This document shows, piece after piece, positions 44,621 through 61,800 of a stretch of DNA of 64,000 nt. The number at the start of each line of letters is the position of its first letter. The stretch's first letter is position 1. This stretch comes from Silurus meridionalis (Eukaryota; Chordata; Actinopteri; Siluriformes; Siluridae): contig NC_060907.1 in assembly GCF_014805685.1 (NCBI RefSeq), positions 8,083,992-8,147,991 of the forward strand, given 5' to 3'. A model generated the notes under the pieces. It did not search any database, was not told the DNA's origin, and saw nothing but the letters and a program-made list of their open reading frames with translations. The translations under genes and the position numbers were made by a program.

Positions 44621-46067
44621 GAGATGAGGCAAAAGGCCCTGAAAGATGGGGTAATGGCTGGGAAGAGGCAAAGAGGGATGTATGAGGTTGAAAAGGGGCA
44701 AAAGAACGAGTGTCTCTGATGAGGCAGCCGAGCATGACTGCTGGGGCCTCGAGACAGGGAGGGATAGAAAGAAAAGGGGAAAAAAAACAACGAGACAGTG
44801 GACAAAAATCACATCACCCTATTGCCTATTACCCTATTTACTTTTCTTTCTTTTTTTTTTTTTAATCTTCCCACGAATTCCAATTTAGCAACCAGTCCTG
44901 GAATCTTTTCATGTGTCGTGATTATAGAAAAGAAGTGGGTGAAACTGGGGCTGAGCATCAATGTTGTGCCCATTCCATTCAGAAATGCAGATCATTCATG
45001 CTTACCATCCAGGGGGGAAAAAGATTATGAACCATTAGATATTCCATGTGTCACATAAAATCATGTGAAATTTCTTTGTGTTTTGAATCCCAGCATGTAA
45101 GCCAAATTTTCTTATGCTTCGTGACACGTGGTTTAAAAACTCAACCATTTGTAACAAACGACACTAAAAGCAGAAATCGAGCTTTTCTCTATAACAAGCC
45201 CACCCCAGCACAGAGACTATAAACGTTCCGCATCCACCCAGAACTGGAGATGAGCATCAAATGTAGTCAGCAGCCAGATTTCTTGTCCCCACACTGTAAA
45301 GAAAGACAGCTATTGGCTGAAATGTCCTGGGTTAGATACTGACTGGAGGATCTCGAAGAGCCTCTCTCTAGGTGGCCGTTAACTCCTAGACCTTCACAAT
45401 CTGAACATTTGCCTGTAGAAACTTCAGAATACTCTGCCAAGCCAAGGATTTCCCCTGGACAATAGGAATTGGTTCGTTCTGGAAAATACAGCAGCTGGAA
45501 GCTAGGGCGTACCACCTTTTTTTGTGCACAGGGAGTACACAGAGATGAGATCCGAGCCAGGAGTTGCTCTGTTCCTGGAAAGCTCCAATGGTGTGTGCAA
45601 ATGTTTGGACGCTAGAATGATTGTCAACACCGTAGGGATAATAACGCGCAGCGGGTTCTGTTTTTCCATGGACAAAACAGTCGCTTGAACGTGTGAGATT
45701 TTGATTCAGTGCCACATTCCTGCATTCTTCTGATCAAGCAGAAAGAACCTGGAATCTTTACAGTGAAGCTGATAAAGTAGGTTTGATAAAGAGAATTTGC
45801 CAAATGCACCTTTTGTACACAAACAATAGGTTTTATCAATGAGCAATTTGGGTCAACCATAGCATTGTATTTATCTACCCTCCCTCCACAACTGCACTGA
45901 TATCCTTTATATTATATACAAAACAGATATAATTCTGTTAATCACATTTGATTTATATCTATAAGTTCTGCATAGTTCAATCTAATAAACGTTTGGTGCA
46001 AAACTAGTACAAGTATTCTATGCCTAGCTCAGGAGCAATAGCGAGACATTTCTGAGATTTCCTACAG
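43186..46067. other. fgf8b 3' flank and intergenic sequence
   Basis: Holds microsatellites (CA)n 43484-43526, (TA)n 43888-43956, (CA)n 44085-44125 and (GA)n 44557-44617. The segments 44180-44520 and 45060-45870 are unique and repeat-poor with balanced composition. Minus-strand frames in them look like no protein I know. No fbxw4 exon was seen. Confidence 0.55.
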
Positions 46068-46305
46068 CAGAAGAGAAGCCTTTATTTGTCACATATACAT
46101 TAGAGCACAGTGAAATTTGTTCTTCCCATAATCCAGCTTGCTCGGAAACTGGGGTCAGAGCGCAGGGTTGGCTATGATTTGGCGCCACTGGAGCACAGAG
46201 GGTTAAGGGCCTTGCTCAAGAGTGCCAGCTTGGTGATACTGGGGCTTGAACCCCCGACCTTCCGATCGGTAACCCAGCACCTTAACCACTGAGCTACCAC
46301 TCCTA
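46068..46305 (-). repeat. SINE-like repeat, family S, best copy
   Basis: Begins GAAGCCTTTATTTGTCACAT, passes GGAAACTGGGGTCAGAGCGC and ends in a tRNA-like head read on the minus strand (GGTAGCTCAGTGGTTAAGGT; B box GGGTTCAAGCCCC). Confidence 0.82.
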
Positions 46306-46554
46306 ATATTTTGGTTGATCCTGTGTGTTTATTATTCCTGTAAGAAGTCTGAGGTTTGAAGCTGCTATCATGTTAAACTTCTAGCACAGTCACGGTGGTG
46401 TTTAACAGAAGAAAAATAGTTTTTAAATCCTTCATAGATATAATGGTCATGGTTTTGCTCTTAACAAACGAGATCACAGCTGCTGAAGCGATGTTCAATG
46501 TCATAATGAGTAAATTGATGTACAATTAATGAAAACAATAAATGGTGAACTTAA

Positions 46555-47170
46555 TATACAGGAGTGTGGACACCTGACCATAAAATTCTCAGGTGCTTTC
46601 TGAACTTCCCATTCCACATTGCATTCCCATTTGCAGTTATACAGCAATAATCTCCATTCTTCTGGGAAGATGTTTACCCCTAGATTTTAAAGTGTGTTTG
46701 TAGAGGTCAGTCACAAAGTGTTAAAGTCAGGTACTGAGGTAGTCAAGTCGTTTATTTCTATTGCGCTTTTCACAACAGACATTGTCCCAAAGCAGCTTTA
46801 CAGAATTTAACAATGAAGGTAAACGATGTGTATTTATCCCTGATGAGCAGCCGTGGTGACTGTGGCAAGGAAAAACTTCCTTAGATGTTATGAGGAAAAA
46901 ACCTTGAGAGGAACCAGACTCAGAAGGGAACCCCTCTTCAGCTGGGTGACATCAAGACTGTGATTATAGTCTTTAAACAGTACGAAGGTGAGGTGATGAG
47001 GCCTGGGGTGCAGTCAGCATTGATGTTCATCCCAAAGGTGCTCAATAGGGTTAAGGTCAGAGCTCTATAGCAGACCACTCAAGATCACTATCTTCATGGA
47101 GCTGACTTTATGCACATGGGCACTGGAATGCTGGAACAGGTTTGGGTCTGAAGAGTAAATTAACCATATA
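46555..47170 (-). mobile_element. Family F Tc1 derivative with a nested family R repeat
   Basis: Left part 46555-46740 (GTGTGGACACCTGACCATAA) and right part 46986-47170 (GGGGTGCAGTCAGCATT, CATGGAGCTGACTTTATGCA) belong to one family F copy. The right terminal end is diverged. Confidence 0.72.
46741..46985 (+). repeat. Family R repeat inserted in family F
   Basis: GTCGTTTATTTCTATTGCGC, GTCCCAAAGCAGCTTTACAG, CTGTGGCAAGGAAAAACTTC and ACCTTGAGAGGAACCAGACT define a well-kept copy. Confidence 0.8.
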
Positions 47171-47731
47171 CAAATTCATCCTGTACATTTGTGTGCCTAC
47201 GGTTTTGGGGAAAACCACATTCATGGAAGTTCTGGCTCGACTAGTGAGCAAACTATGAAAACCACAAGCATAAAGGTGTTCTATTAACATGACAATTGAA
47301 GTTTTGGAAACCTGATCTGTTTCAGCAGTGTGTACAGAGAAGTAAAGGACTAAAGCTCTGCTGAATCTTCTTGAGTAATCCAGGTAGTGAAAAGGCATTG
47401 TGGGTAATGTAGGATATTGCAAACCAAAGAAAAACATCTCTATGGAAGTCGATAAATTAAAAATGAAACATACAATTGGAATAATGAACAAAATCATTTA
47501 AATCAACGATGCTTGTAGATGCTTCGTGTTTATCTTGTCTTTAAAAATCCAATAGTGGCACTTTTAAAGGGTTTTTTAATTTTTTTTTTTTATTGGGCAC
47601 CCATGGTGGAGAAAACCAGAACAGTGACACAACTGCACCATCAAAAATGTCCTACAACTTAATGCAGTACTTTTACACAAAACATGTGCCATGTGGAATA
47701 AAGAACTGATCTCAAATGTCATATGCTGTAC

Positions 47732-47737
47732 TTTATT
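47732..47737 (-). terminator. Polyadenylation signal of dpcd
   Basis: AATAAA on the minus strand, about 160 bases past the dpcd stop. It is the first canonical signal downstream. Confidence 0.65.
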
Positions 47738-47898
47738 CATTAGATACAATTCTTGCACTTCTTGCAAAAAACAAACAAAAAAAAAGAAAAAGAAAAAAAG
47801 AAAAAATACAAAAAATATATATACATATCCAGATGCTTTTTACTTTGTTCACAACATACAAAGATACAAAGAATCAACTACAAAGGGTCCACACCAGT

Positions 47899-51936
<4,038 letters not shown>

Positions 51937-51971
51937 ATTGACGAACTTCCTGCAATACAACCACGCGAGCG

Positions 51972-51985
51972 GTTTCCATAGAAAC
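51972..51985 (-). promoter_or_regulatory. X-box, RFX-type binding site of dpcd
   Basis: GTTTCTATGGAAAC on the minus strand, an imperfect palindrome matching the X-box pattern (GTTnCCATGGnAAC type). It ends 36 bases before the dpcd ATG. RFX factors control cilia genes through such promoter-proximal sites. Confidence 0.8.
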
Positions 51986-52283
51986 GACAACGAGGCGAAA
52001 TCCATTTGAAATTTTTAAAAAAATATTTTATACACATAATTTTTTTTCCCAACACATAGTATTATTATTTAATACCACAGACATTTTTGGTGTGTACCAA
52101 AAACTATAAATAATAAAATTCTTTAAAGTATAAAATATCGATCCGCGAAAGATTTATTTTAAATTAAATATTTTTATTATTTCACTATTTTTTACATATA
52201 GAATAATTATATAATAACAATATATATATTATTTGTGGCTATAATTGTTTTAAATAATCGTTATAGTGCAACACGACAATAAC

Positions 52284-52291
52284 CCGGAAGT
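52284..52291 (+). promoter_or_regulatory. ETS-type site 1
   Basis: CCGGAAGT in the context AACCCGGAAGTTA; a GABP/ETS core typical of divergent promoters. Confidence 0.5.
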
Positions 52292-52397
52292 TATCCATTT
52301 TAAAACTTTTTTGTTTAAAATATAGTTTAATCATATATTAACAATAAAACGTTTTAGTTAATACCAAACAAATATTAAAATAATATTGTAATATATG

Positions 52398-52398
<1 letters not shown>

Positions 52399-52445
<47 letters not shown>

Positions 52446-52446
52446 G
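52399..52446. repeat. (AAT)n array in the dpcd/poll promoter
   Basis: About 16 ATA/AAT units between the two ETS-type sites. Confidence 0.95.
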
Positions 52447-52474
52447 TACATAAAAAGTGTGAAGCACCGGTGAC

Positions 52475-52482
52475 CCGGAAGT
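52475..52482 (+). promoter_or_regulatory. ETS-type site 2
   Basis: CCGGAAGT in the context TGACCCGGAAGTGATCG, about 370 bases before the poll ATG. It repeats the ACCCGGAAGT context of site 1. Confidence 0.55.
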
Positions 52483-52851
52483 GATCGTTTTAAACGTCTT
52501 GTTTGTATTATTAAATGCTGTGTTGTGGGTAGAATCGACACTTGGTGGTTTAAAGGAAGCTGTTAAAGTGGATGAATGGCGTGAATGAGATGATAGAAGA
52601 CGTGTGGAGCTTACTATTGCAAACGAAATCACTTTTTTGAGAGGTCTGACCTGCCGTTTCGGAGATTATTAATACAAAATATATTATGAGTGTATTAGAC
52701 TTGAAGACTGCATGGTCCTAAAGTCCTCCACACAGTGTCGTAGAGGTGTTGTATGTTTTTTTTTCTCCTCTGTCTGCACTGACACTGCTGTAAAGATATA
52801 TTTTATATTTTACATTTACATTAGGGATCCTCTGCTGTTACCTAATTGAAA

Positions 52852-55800
52852 ATGGAGACTCATGGCATTACGAAAGCCTTCCCAAAAGTAAAGAGACATC
52901 GGCCACATGAGAGTAAAGATGCAGTTCCAGTAAAGAAAGCTCCTGCTCTGCCTATTACTGGTAATGTAATTCACTGCCTTATTAAAATTTGTGCAGCACT
53001 GGTTATAATCTTTTATTCATTCGTCTCCAGTAAGTGTTTTATCCATGTTTGGAGGCTTTCATGAGAATACTGGGTAGAGGCCGACCGATTAATCGGTTTT
53101 GTCGATTAGTCGGCACCGATAGTTGAACTCTCATACGATAGTTTTTCCGGGTTGCGTCTGTTGCTGAAGGTTATTTATTTGGAGTGTTACGTTTGATTCA
53201 GTTTAAATGCAAGTCTTTAATTTCCTCAGTATTTTTTTTATTATAATGGATATATTAATATTTATTCCATTTACCACATTTTCACGATTCAGTTCTTTAA
53301 ACTATCCTTTGACTAATGGGTTGTCAGCAAGTATGATCCATCCCAATGAATAAAGTACACAAACCATGTATTTGAGTAAAAGATACAATAGTAAAATAAT
53401 ACTTCAGTAAAATTCTTTTTTTTCCCACTTGAATAAAGCACAAAAGTATTTGTCTTCAAATGTACTTAAGTATCCAAACTGTTATGATTTTTTTTTTTTT
53501 GCTATAATGTTCCTATTATCATTTTTGTCACAAGACTCTTTGCTTAATCAACTCAGTTTATGTAAAAAAAAAACACTGTTACTCTCAGCACAACAATCTA
53601 TTAATAGAATCATATTAATGAGTCAATCACTGATTGATATCTATTACAATTATCATGAGCCCAAATCTTAAAAAAAAACATGCAAATAACCATGGTTGTT
53701 GTGGCGAGTTCGAGTCTGGAGATTCTTCCATCGTTTATTCCTCTCTAAATGCTCTTCTTGCTGTTGACCTGATGCTGAACTGTACGTTGGTGATCAGTAG
53801 ATACCACCTCGATCCTGATTTGTGACTCGCTGAACGACTGATTTCTCAAAATCAGTCAAAAAATAATAAGATATTTGACTTTGTAATGTAGTGAAGTTAA
53901 CGTAATTGTCTCCCCAAATAGAAATACTTAAGTACAGTAACGAATTACATTTACTTCCTAACTGCCCACCACTGGTCCAACCTAGCTACTGGTATCTGTA
54001 TAATCAATTGACTTAGGAATATGTCTTTTAATGGGATGCAGTTGTTTTTAGATTTGAAAATGTACAATCCTTCCAAATATACTAAATAAACCTCATGCCC
54101 CAGAAATCTTCACCAACAGTTTATGTGGAGAATTTGCCAAGTGCCTCTGTGTACTATCGAGAGATCATGCACTAAATAACCATATTAATATCAACACTCT
54201 CTGAGCTGTGCTGTTAGAGAAATGTAACAATTATTAACAGTCTCATTATGATTGATGTGATTTATCCAGAGCAAACCGCTATATCACTGTATGATACAAC
54301 AGTCTAAAACCTAGTACCTAGATCACTAGTAATAAATGTGTACAAGAAGAACATTTTATAAAGACTACATATGTCCATCTGGAGGGGGTCTCGTAGGAAG
54401 ACTCGTTTGCTTGCTGTTCCTCAACATCTGTTTTCCACTTTTAGGGAACGTATTTCAGGGTGTCTGCGTCCACATAGTCCCTGCTGGCATAGGAAATGCC
54501 CGGTGTGACATATTCCAGCAGCAGATCGTGCAGAATGGAGGCCAGGTGGAAGCTGCTTATGGTCCCAGGTGCACGCACGTGGTCGTGGACGAGTCGGTGG
54601 ACCGGGAGCGAGCGTCAAGGCTGCTGAAGACGGAAACCTTTCCCCCTACAGTGCAGCTGGTAAAGTGCACTTGGCTCAGCGCTTGCATCTCAGAGAAGAT
54701 CCTTCTGAGCACAGATGACTACCGGCTTTATCCATGTGACCGGTATTTCTGATGGTTATAAATCTAAACTGGAGCATGCTGTTTATGGTATAAGTGCAAA
54801 CATTAATCCTATAGCTATAATCATGTGCTTTTTTTTTTTGGTCCTTATAATATGACTGTGTACAAATTCAGCAGATCTGAAACTATGTTTAAGTATGTAT
54901 TATAACCTAATATTATTATTATTTAATTATATATGAACTTATATTGATTTTGTCCATAGTCCTGAGGACACTCCTGCTGAGGGGCCTAAACAAATTGTTG
55001 TCAGTCACATCCCTGTTCCTAAGGAAACGCAGCCACCAGATCACAAATCAGCTCCAGATGATCCAGCTGACATGGTAAAGCCTCTGCAGAATCCATCAGA
55101 TGCTTGTTTGTTTGTTTTTATTTGAATTCATCCAGCGTCTCAAAGCAGAAACGCGGCTCAAGGTTAAACTCCTGTGGTTCAAATCATCATGTCAGGGAAT
55201 GTTTTGAGTTATTCGACTTGTTCTGAGCATCAGCAAAAATGATCGTGAAAGTAATTTAACAGTGTAAAAAAAAAAAAAAAAAGCCATACAGGTTCACCAC
55301 GTCCAAAGATGCCAAGTCCGGATATTGTTAACGCTATGAGAGCGGAAACAAATGACCTCATCCCGATAGGGATTGGGACAAGGTTTTGCAGTGAAATCAG
55401 AAATCAATTCAATGTGGCTACTTTGATTTGGTTTAAAAAAAAAAAAGAAAAATCTAAAATTTAAAAACCCAAACTTCTGGCTTTAAAAAAATCGTAAATT
55501 CGCTGTTTTGGATCTTAAATCATTTAAAACGAGTCTTTATTTTTCCTATGTCCATGTAACGCTACCTATAACGCTCATCGAAATGCTCCCGCAGCTCTTT
55601 AAATGTTTTTCTTTGTTAGTTTCCATGGTGTTATAGATCTTTCGCTAGTCCAAATATAATTCACTGTATTATGACTACAAACAAGACCAACATGCAACAA
55701 CCAACCAGCTTCTGTTATTTGCCGCAAATCTCTCTCAGATTGTACCACAGACATAAAATGGATTCTTTTTTCAGCTATGGGGAAGTACATAGTTTAGCGA

Positions 55801-58800
55801 TATTTGGTTTAAAAAAAATTAATTTAGAGCTCGGTTAAGGCCATGTTGTGGTATAGGTCTTGGATGTTCTTAAAGTCTTAAATTTGACTTTGTGAAGCCT
55901 GCAGAAGCCCTGCATAACCACTTCCTCTATGTATATGTATCTTCGCTTGACTCTGATCCTTTCTGTATTCATTTGGCATGAAGTAACCATAATACGTGTG
56001 TAGAATAGTAATACATTCCTAAGGCTGTTTTACAAGGACTTTGAGGTTTTTGAAATGCCAATCAAATCGCATGTTTATTAAAATCTGACTCTCTTAATAG
56101 ACATCTCTTTATTTAATGCTCTACAGGTGCCTGAGACTCAGGACGAACCCATAGAAGAAGATGCCGTGTCGCAGAACGATTTGGAGGCTCTGATCAACGG
56201 CGTTACATATGATCCTGGCCCTTCAGATGATTCGCAGTGTGTTTCCGGAAACCCCCGGGTGCTGGGAAAGTGGGTATGCGCCCAGTCGTCTCGGACAAAG
56301 AGCAAGAACCACAACGATCACATCACCGACAAGCTGGAGCAGCTCGCCAAAGTGTACACACACACAGGGGACAAGTGGAGGGCGCTGAGCTACTCGAAAG
56401 CAGTTAATGCACTTAAGAGCTATCACAAGCCAATCTCTTCTTATGAGGTTAGTGATGGGATGAATGCCAGTGATACCATGAGTCACAATTTGTTGGATCA
56501 AGGATGTTTCACAATGTGGCAGCAGTATGATTGTGTAATATATCACAAAAATAGTTCAAAGATCCAGCTGTGCAATGCAGCTCAAACTGCAAACAGTGGT
56601 GGTTCTACCAAGTCCTGACATAAGGGGGGGTGAATACTTATGCAACCAAAAAAAAATCCACTGTTCAATTCGCAAATGTGAAAATTACATGCTGAGATCC
56701 CAATTAAGTATGTATTAATCCCATTTCATTGTTCATTTCCTGTGCTGTATAATGTGGAAAAGTTCGAGGGAGTGAATACTTTTGCAAGGCACTGTATATA
56801 AAAATACATCTGTGGATTGAATCAGAAAATATGTTAAACACATTACGATACCGATCCAGCAATTCAGGCCAATATTAGTACAATAATATATAATACTTCT
56901 TTTCCTGGATCCCTAGTTGCATTAGGAGGTTTATTTCAGTTACTGATCACTGATACTGTGATAAATGAAGTATGATACACCCCTGACCTGATTGTTACCA
57001 GGAAGCCTTCAAGATCCCAGGCATCGGCAAGAACATGGCCAATAAGATTGTGGAGATCATGGAGAGCGGCCACCTGAGGAAGCTGGACCATTTTGGGGAG
57101 GCCGTACCCGTCTTTGAGTTGTTCACCAACATCTGGGGTGTTGGTGCAAAGACTGCCCAGCTTTGGTACCAACAGGTAAGGAGAGCTGAATGGAAGAGCT
57201 CAGGTTTTTCTCTCTAGTGATTATACGCTCTTCTGACAAATCGGGAAGTTATCAACTGCAAGCATGAAATGATGTGCGACAAATAAATCACATTGTACAG
57301 CAGGGAGGAAGAAAAGTTCGCCTCAGAGCGACTTACAAGGTGGTATCAAAAAGTTTCGAGACTGCACGCACAGTCACAGGGAGCACCGACCTTCATAAGT
57401 AAGCGTGCCTAAAGACATCGTCCTGTGTACTTCAGGAGCAGTGCAACCGGTGCTGGGCGAATAGCAGAATGTGCTTGACACACTTTAAAAAGAAGACCTC
57501 CAGGACATATTTAAGAATTCATGGGAGGACTGGGGACTATTTTGAAGGTGATGGTGTGTAAACAGGTAAATAAGCAACTTTCGTGTAGACAGAGCTAGTG
57601 TGGACGATTTTGATACCACCATGTACATTTATCCTATTCATACAACTGAGCAGCTATAGGGTTAAGGGCCTTGCTCAGGGGCCCAGCAGTTGCAACTTGG
57701 TATGGCTCTGATTTGAACTCACGACCCTTCGATCCAAAGTCCAAGTCTAACCCTTAACCACTAAGCTACCACCTCTCCATGCATCTTGAGACAAAACACA
57801 AAGCAAAGTGCATTATGATTGGCTGAGATGAATGCCTATAAATATATATTTTTATACACACATACATACATACATGCACTCTATTTCCAAAAGTATTGGG
57901 TCACCTGGTCATAAGTACGGTATGTGATCTTTGAGCATTGTATTTCACATTTAGTCCCAATTTGCTCCTATAATTCCCTCCACTCTTCTGGAAAGATGTT
58001 CCACTAGATTTTGGAGTGTGCTTATGGATATTTGTGTTCATCACTCACAAGGGTATTACGAAAGGCAGGTATTGATGTAGTTGAGGAGACCTGGGGTGCA
58101 GTCAGCATTCCAATTCATCCCGAAGGTGTTCAGTAGGGATGAGATCAGAGCTCTATAGCAGGCCACTCAAAATCTTCCTCTCCAAAGCATGTAAACCAGA
58201 TCTTCAAGGAGCTCACTTTGTGTACATGGGCATTGCCATGCTGGAACAGGTTTGGGATTACAAGTTCAAGTCATTGCAAAATTCTATTATAGTGCATTTA
58301 AAGACTGTACAATGGAGCGCTTCCAGCTTTGTGATGACAGTTTGAAAAGAACCACAGGAAGGGGCAAATTTTTTCATTTACAAATTTGTGTAGTGGCAGA
58401 AAATATGAACTGGCAGAACTGCTTCAACATACGCATGCACACATATTCCAAACACATGCCAAAGTGATATACACACAAGTATCCACAATTGCTGATTCAA
58501 CAATTTATTCATACATTTAAAGACTTTTGGAAATTTACAAAGATACTTGTGCATTTTGTTTTGTATTTGCAAAATTTAAAAAATATTTGCTGCGATTTTC
58601 ATCCAGAGTGACGAGGGTGGACAGGAGTGTATTAGGACATATTGGAGACAAGGAAAAAGATTCTAGATTGAGATGGTTTGGACATGTGCAGAGGAGGGAC
58701 ATGGGGTATATCTGTAGGAGATTGCTGAGGATGGAGCCACCAGGCAGGAGGATGTTTATGGATGTGGTGAGGGAAGACATGCAGGTGGTTGGTTTGAAAG

Positions 58801-61800
58801 AGGCAGATGTAGAAGACAGAGCAGTATGGAGACTGATGGTCCGCTGGGGTGACCCCCTACCGGGAGCATCTGAAAGATGATGATGATGATTTGTGTGTGG
58901 ATCGTTTGCAAATGTATTCAAGTTTAAATGGAAATTATTTTATGGATTTGTAATTTTTTTTTTTTGGTCTTCTCTCTCTGTTGCACTGCAGTTTATTTGA
59001 TAAAAAATGTGATCCAAAACTGAAGACTACGATTTAATAAAAAATAAATAAAAGCTATTGGAGTCATGTACGAATCAACCAGAATAAACCCAAACCAGCC
59101 TGCGAGTCTCTTATTATTGGTATAAAATGTCGACGTCAATTTCGACCCGCAAACGAAACCCGGCTCACATGTTTTAAAGTTTACCTGACCGATAACTGTT
59201 CTTATCATTTCAGGGCTTTCGTACTCTAGAGGATATTCGAACCAAGGCCACTTTGACTCACACGCTGCGAATTGGCCTGAAGCACTACGACGACTTCCTC
59301 GATCGCATGCCAAGAAGCGAAGCAGCCGCCATCGAGAAAACGGTCTGTAACAGACTTCATCGCGTCCCGTTTCATGACATGTCATAACTATAACTGTGCC
59401 ACGCGGCGCAATCTCAGCAGAGAGCTAACGGGAAAGGAAACGAGCGTAGTCATCCTATCAAGCCAACATGCAATGAGGGAGTATTCAGCTCTATATTACT
59501 AATACATGCTGAGCTGTTCTACACACTGGCACATTTGTAAGTGTAATGTGTAAAAAAAAAAAAAGGTTGTTCTGGCTGACTGAGGACTGTCGATCTTATT
59601 TGGTGGCTTGATGGCGAAACCAGAGATGGAGAGCGTGTCTGTTTTCCCTGAGGAGGTCTTGAAAGTTGGCGCATCATAAGTCAGAGACTCCCTTTGCTCT
59701 CTGGCTAAACTGAGGCCTGAAGCCAGTTGTTTTTCTTATAGTATTGCTCAGTTTTCCCTCCTCAGCCAGATAGAAAGGACAGATGAGCAAGATGAGGATA
59801 GCATGTGTCTTCTGGCTCTGACAGAATGATATGTAGTGCATGTAACCTCTCCTCAAGCAGGTTCAAAGCTTGAAAACCGGGAGACAGGCAGCGTATACAG
59901 AACAGAGAGACTCGACCATGTAACCTCCATCTCCAGTGACAGAGCTTTAATCAGCCTTAAACGCCTGATTTTCACATACATTTCCCTTAATCGGTATAGA
60001 ACTCGCATTATATGTGTAAACCTTCTCATAGCAGTCATCACAGTGAAGTGTGTTTTCTTGGATGTTCCCTCTGATATGGAGCATAAAACGTTCCGACCCT
60101 GGCAGCAGGTGTCTCGTATGTATCATTTGATTGTGTTTGTGATTGACAGGTGAGAGTGGCGGCACACAGCGTAAACCCGGGTCTGCTGGTGGTGACGTGC
60201 GGCTCGTACCGGCGCGGGAAACCCACGTGTGGAGATGTGGACGTGCTCATCACTCATCCAGACGGCCAATCACACAAAGGCGTTTTTACCAAAGTGCTCC
60301 AGATCCTTCATCAGAGCGGTATGCTTCCACTACATCAGTACATTCACTAATCTAAATAAAATCGCTGACTAAATTATTATTATTTTTTTTATGCTGCTTT
60401 AGAGATTTTTTTTTAACTTCATGTTATGGAACCCAGTACAAATACATCTTTGTTTTAAATATCTATCATAATATTTCATGTATTCAAACCAGGATGACTC
60501 GTCCTGTACTTGTCCTCTGTCCAATTAGATGCCCAAACTAGGGTCTGCAGAACAAAGTTGGACCATGGTGAGCTTTTGATTTGGCCCACCATGCCATTTG
60601 TGAGAAGGGGGGTGTTATATTTGTTATATTTTTAAGCTTCCAAAAAAATATCAACTGAAATAACATTTTGAAAATATACATGAAAAACCTTTAAATAATG
60701 AGGACCAGCTTCATGTGGGATTGTTCCTATGATTTACATTTATACAACTCACTAGTTGAGGGTTAAGGGCTTTGTTTAAGGGCTTAGCAGTTGCAGCATT
60801 GTAGTGCTGGGATTTGCACTCATGACCTTCTGTTTAGAAGTCCAACATCTTATCCACTGAGCTACCACCTTCCCCATGTTTTCATTGTACCCATATGTTT
60901 CAGTGAAATAGGACTCTTTTAAAACAGAGCTGCATTACCGTAGCAGATTATAGAGTAATGTTTCCTTTTTATTTATTATTAAAATGTATGAAATCATAAA
61001 TGAGGGGAACCATTGCACTTTTAATTTTAGTATAATACAGTCTGTTATAACGAAAGATTAAATTTTGGCCCTTCATAGGAATTTGTGCTCTTTTAGTGCC
61101 GGTCCCAAGCCCGGATGAATGGGGAGGGTTGTGTTAGGAAGGGTATCCAGTGTAAAACGTGCCAAATCAAATGCGAATCGTGAATTAGCAATTCATACCA
61201 GATCGGTCAAGGCCCGAATTACCAACGGCCCCCACAGGTATCGTTAGCCAACAGGGTACCGGTAGAAAATGGGCTACTGTTAGGCAAAGGAGAGGAGGAA
61301 GACGTCTACAGAGACGTCTGGGAAAGGAGAAGTGTAGGAGGGTGGAGGTTTGGGTTGGTACTTTAAATGTTGTGACTATGACTTGTAAAGGGAGAGAGGG
61401 AGCTGATATGGTGTAGAGGAGAAAGGTAGATACGTTGTGTGTTCAGTAAGGGAGTAAGACCAGGAATGTTGAAAGGAAGAGTGGAGGAAGGTGCACACAG
61501 GTGGACTATGTCGAAAGCCAAGAAAAAAAGGCATATAAGGAGCTGTATGTGAAGTTGGACATTAAGGAAGGAGACAAGGATTTATATGGATTGGCCAGGC
61601 AGAGGGACCGAGCTGGGAAGGATGTGCTGCAAGTTAGAGCAATAAAGGATGCAGATGGAAATGTGTTTACTAGTGAGGAGAGTGTGTTGAGAAGATGGAG
61701 GGAGTATTTTGAGCAGCTGATAAATGAGGAAAATAAAAGAGAGAGAGAGAAGGTTGGATGGTGTGGAGTTGGTGAAGCAGGAAGTGGATTGGATTAGTAA

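Larger units (their letters stand above)
51937..52851. promoter_or_regulatory. Shared bidirectional promoter of dpcd and poll
   Basis: The 915 bases between the two start codons must contain both promoters. Visible elements are the X-box at 51972-51985, two CCGGAAGT sites and an (AAT)n array between them. No TATA box is evident, which suits housekeeping-type divergent promoters. Confidence 0.75.

Noticed and set aside
44388..44812. Minus-strand frames with Ser-Leu runs
   Set aside because: Read-through of a (GA)n tract; no similarity elsewhere in the frame.
43186..47898. fbxw4 expected between fgf8 and dpcd
   Set aside because: Looked for F-box/WD40 exons on both strands and saw none. The interval is repeats plus unique noncoding sequence.
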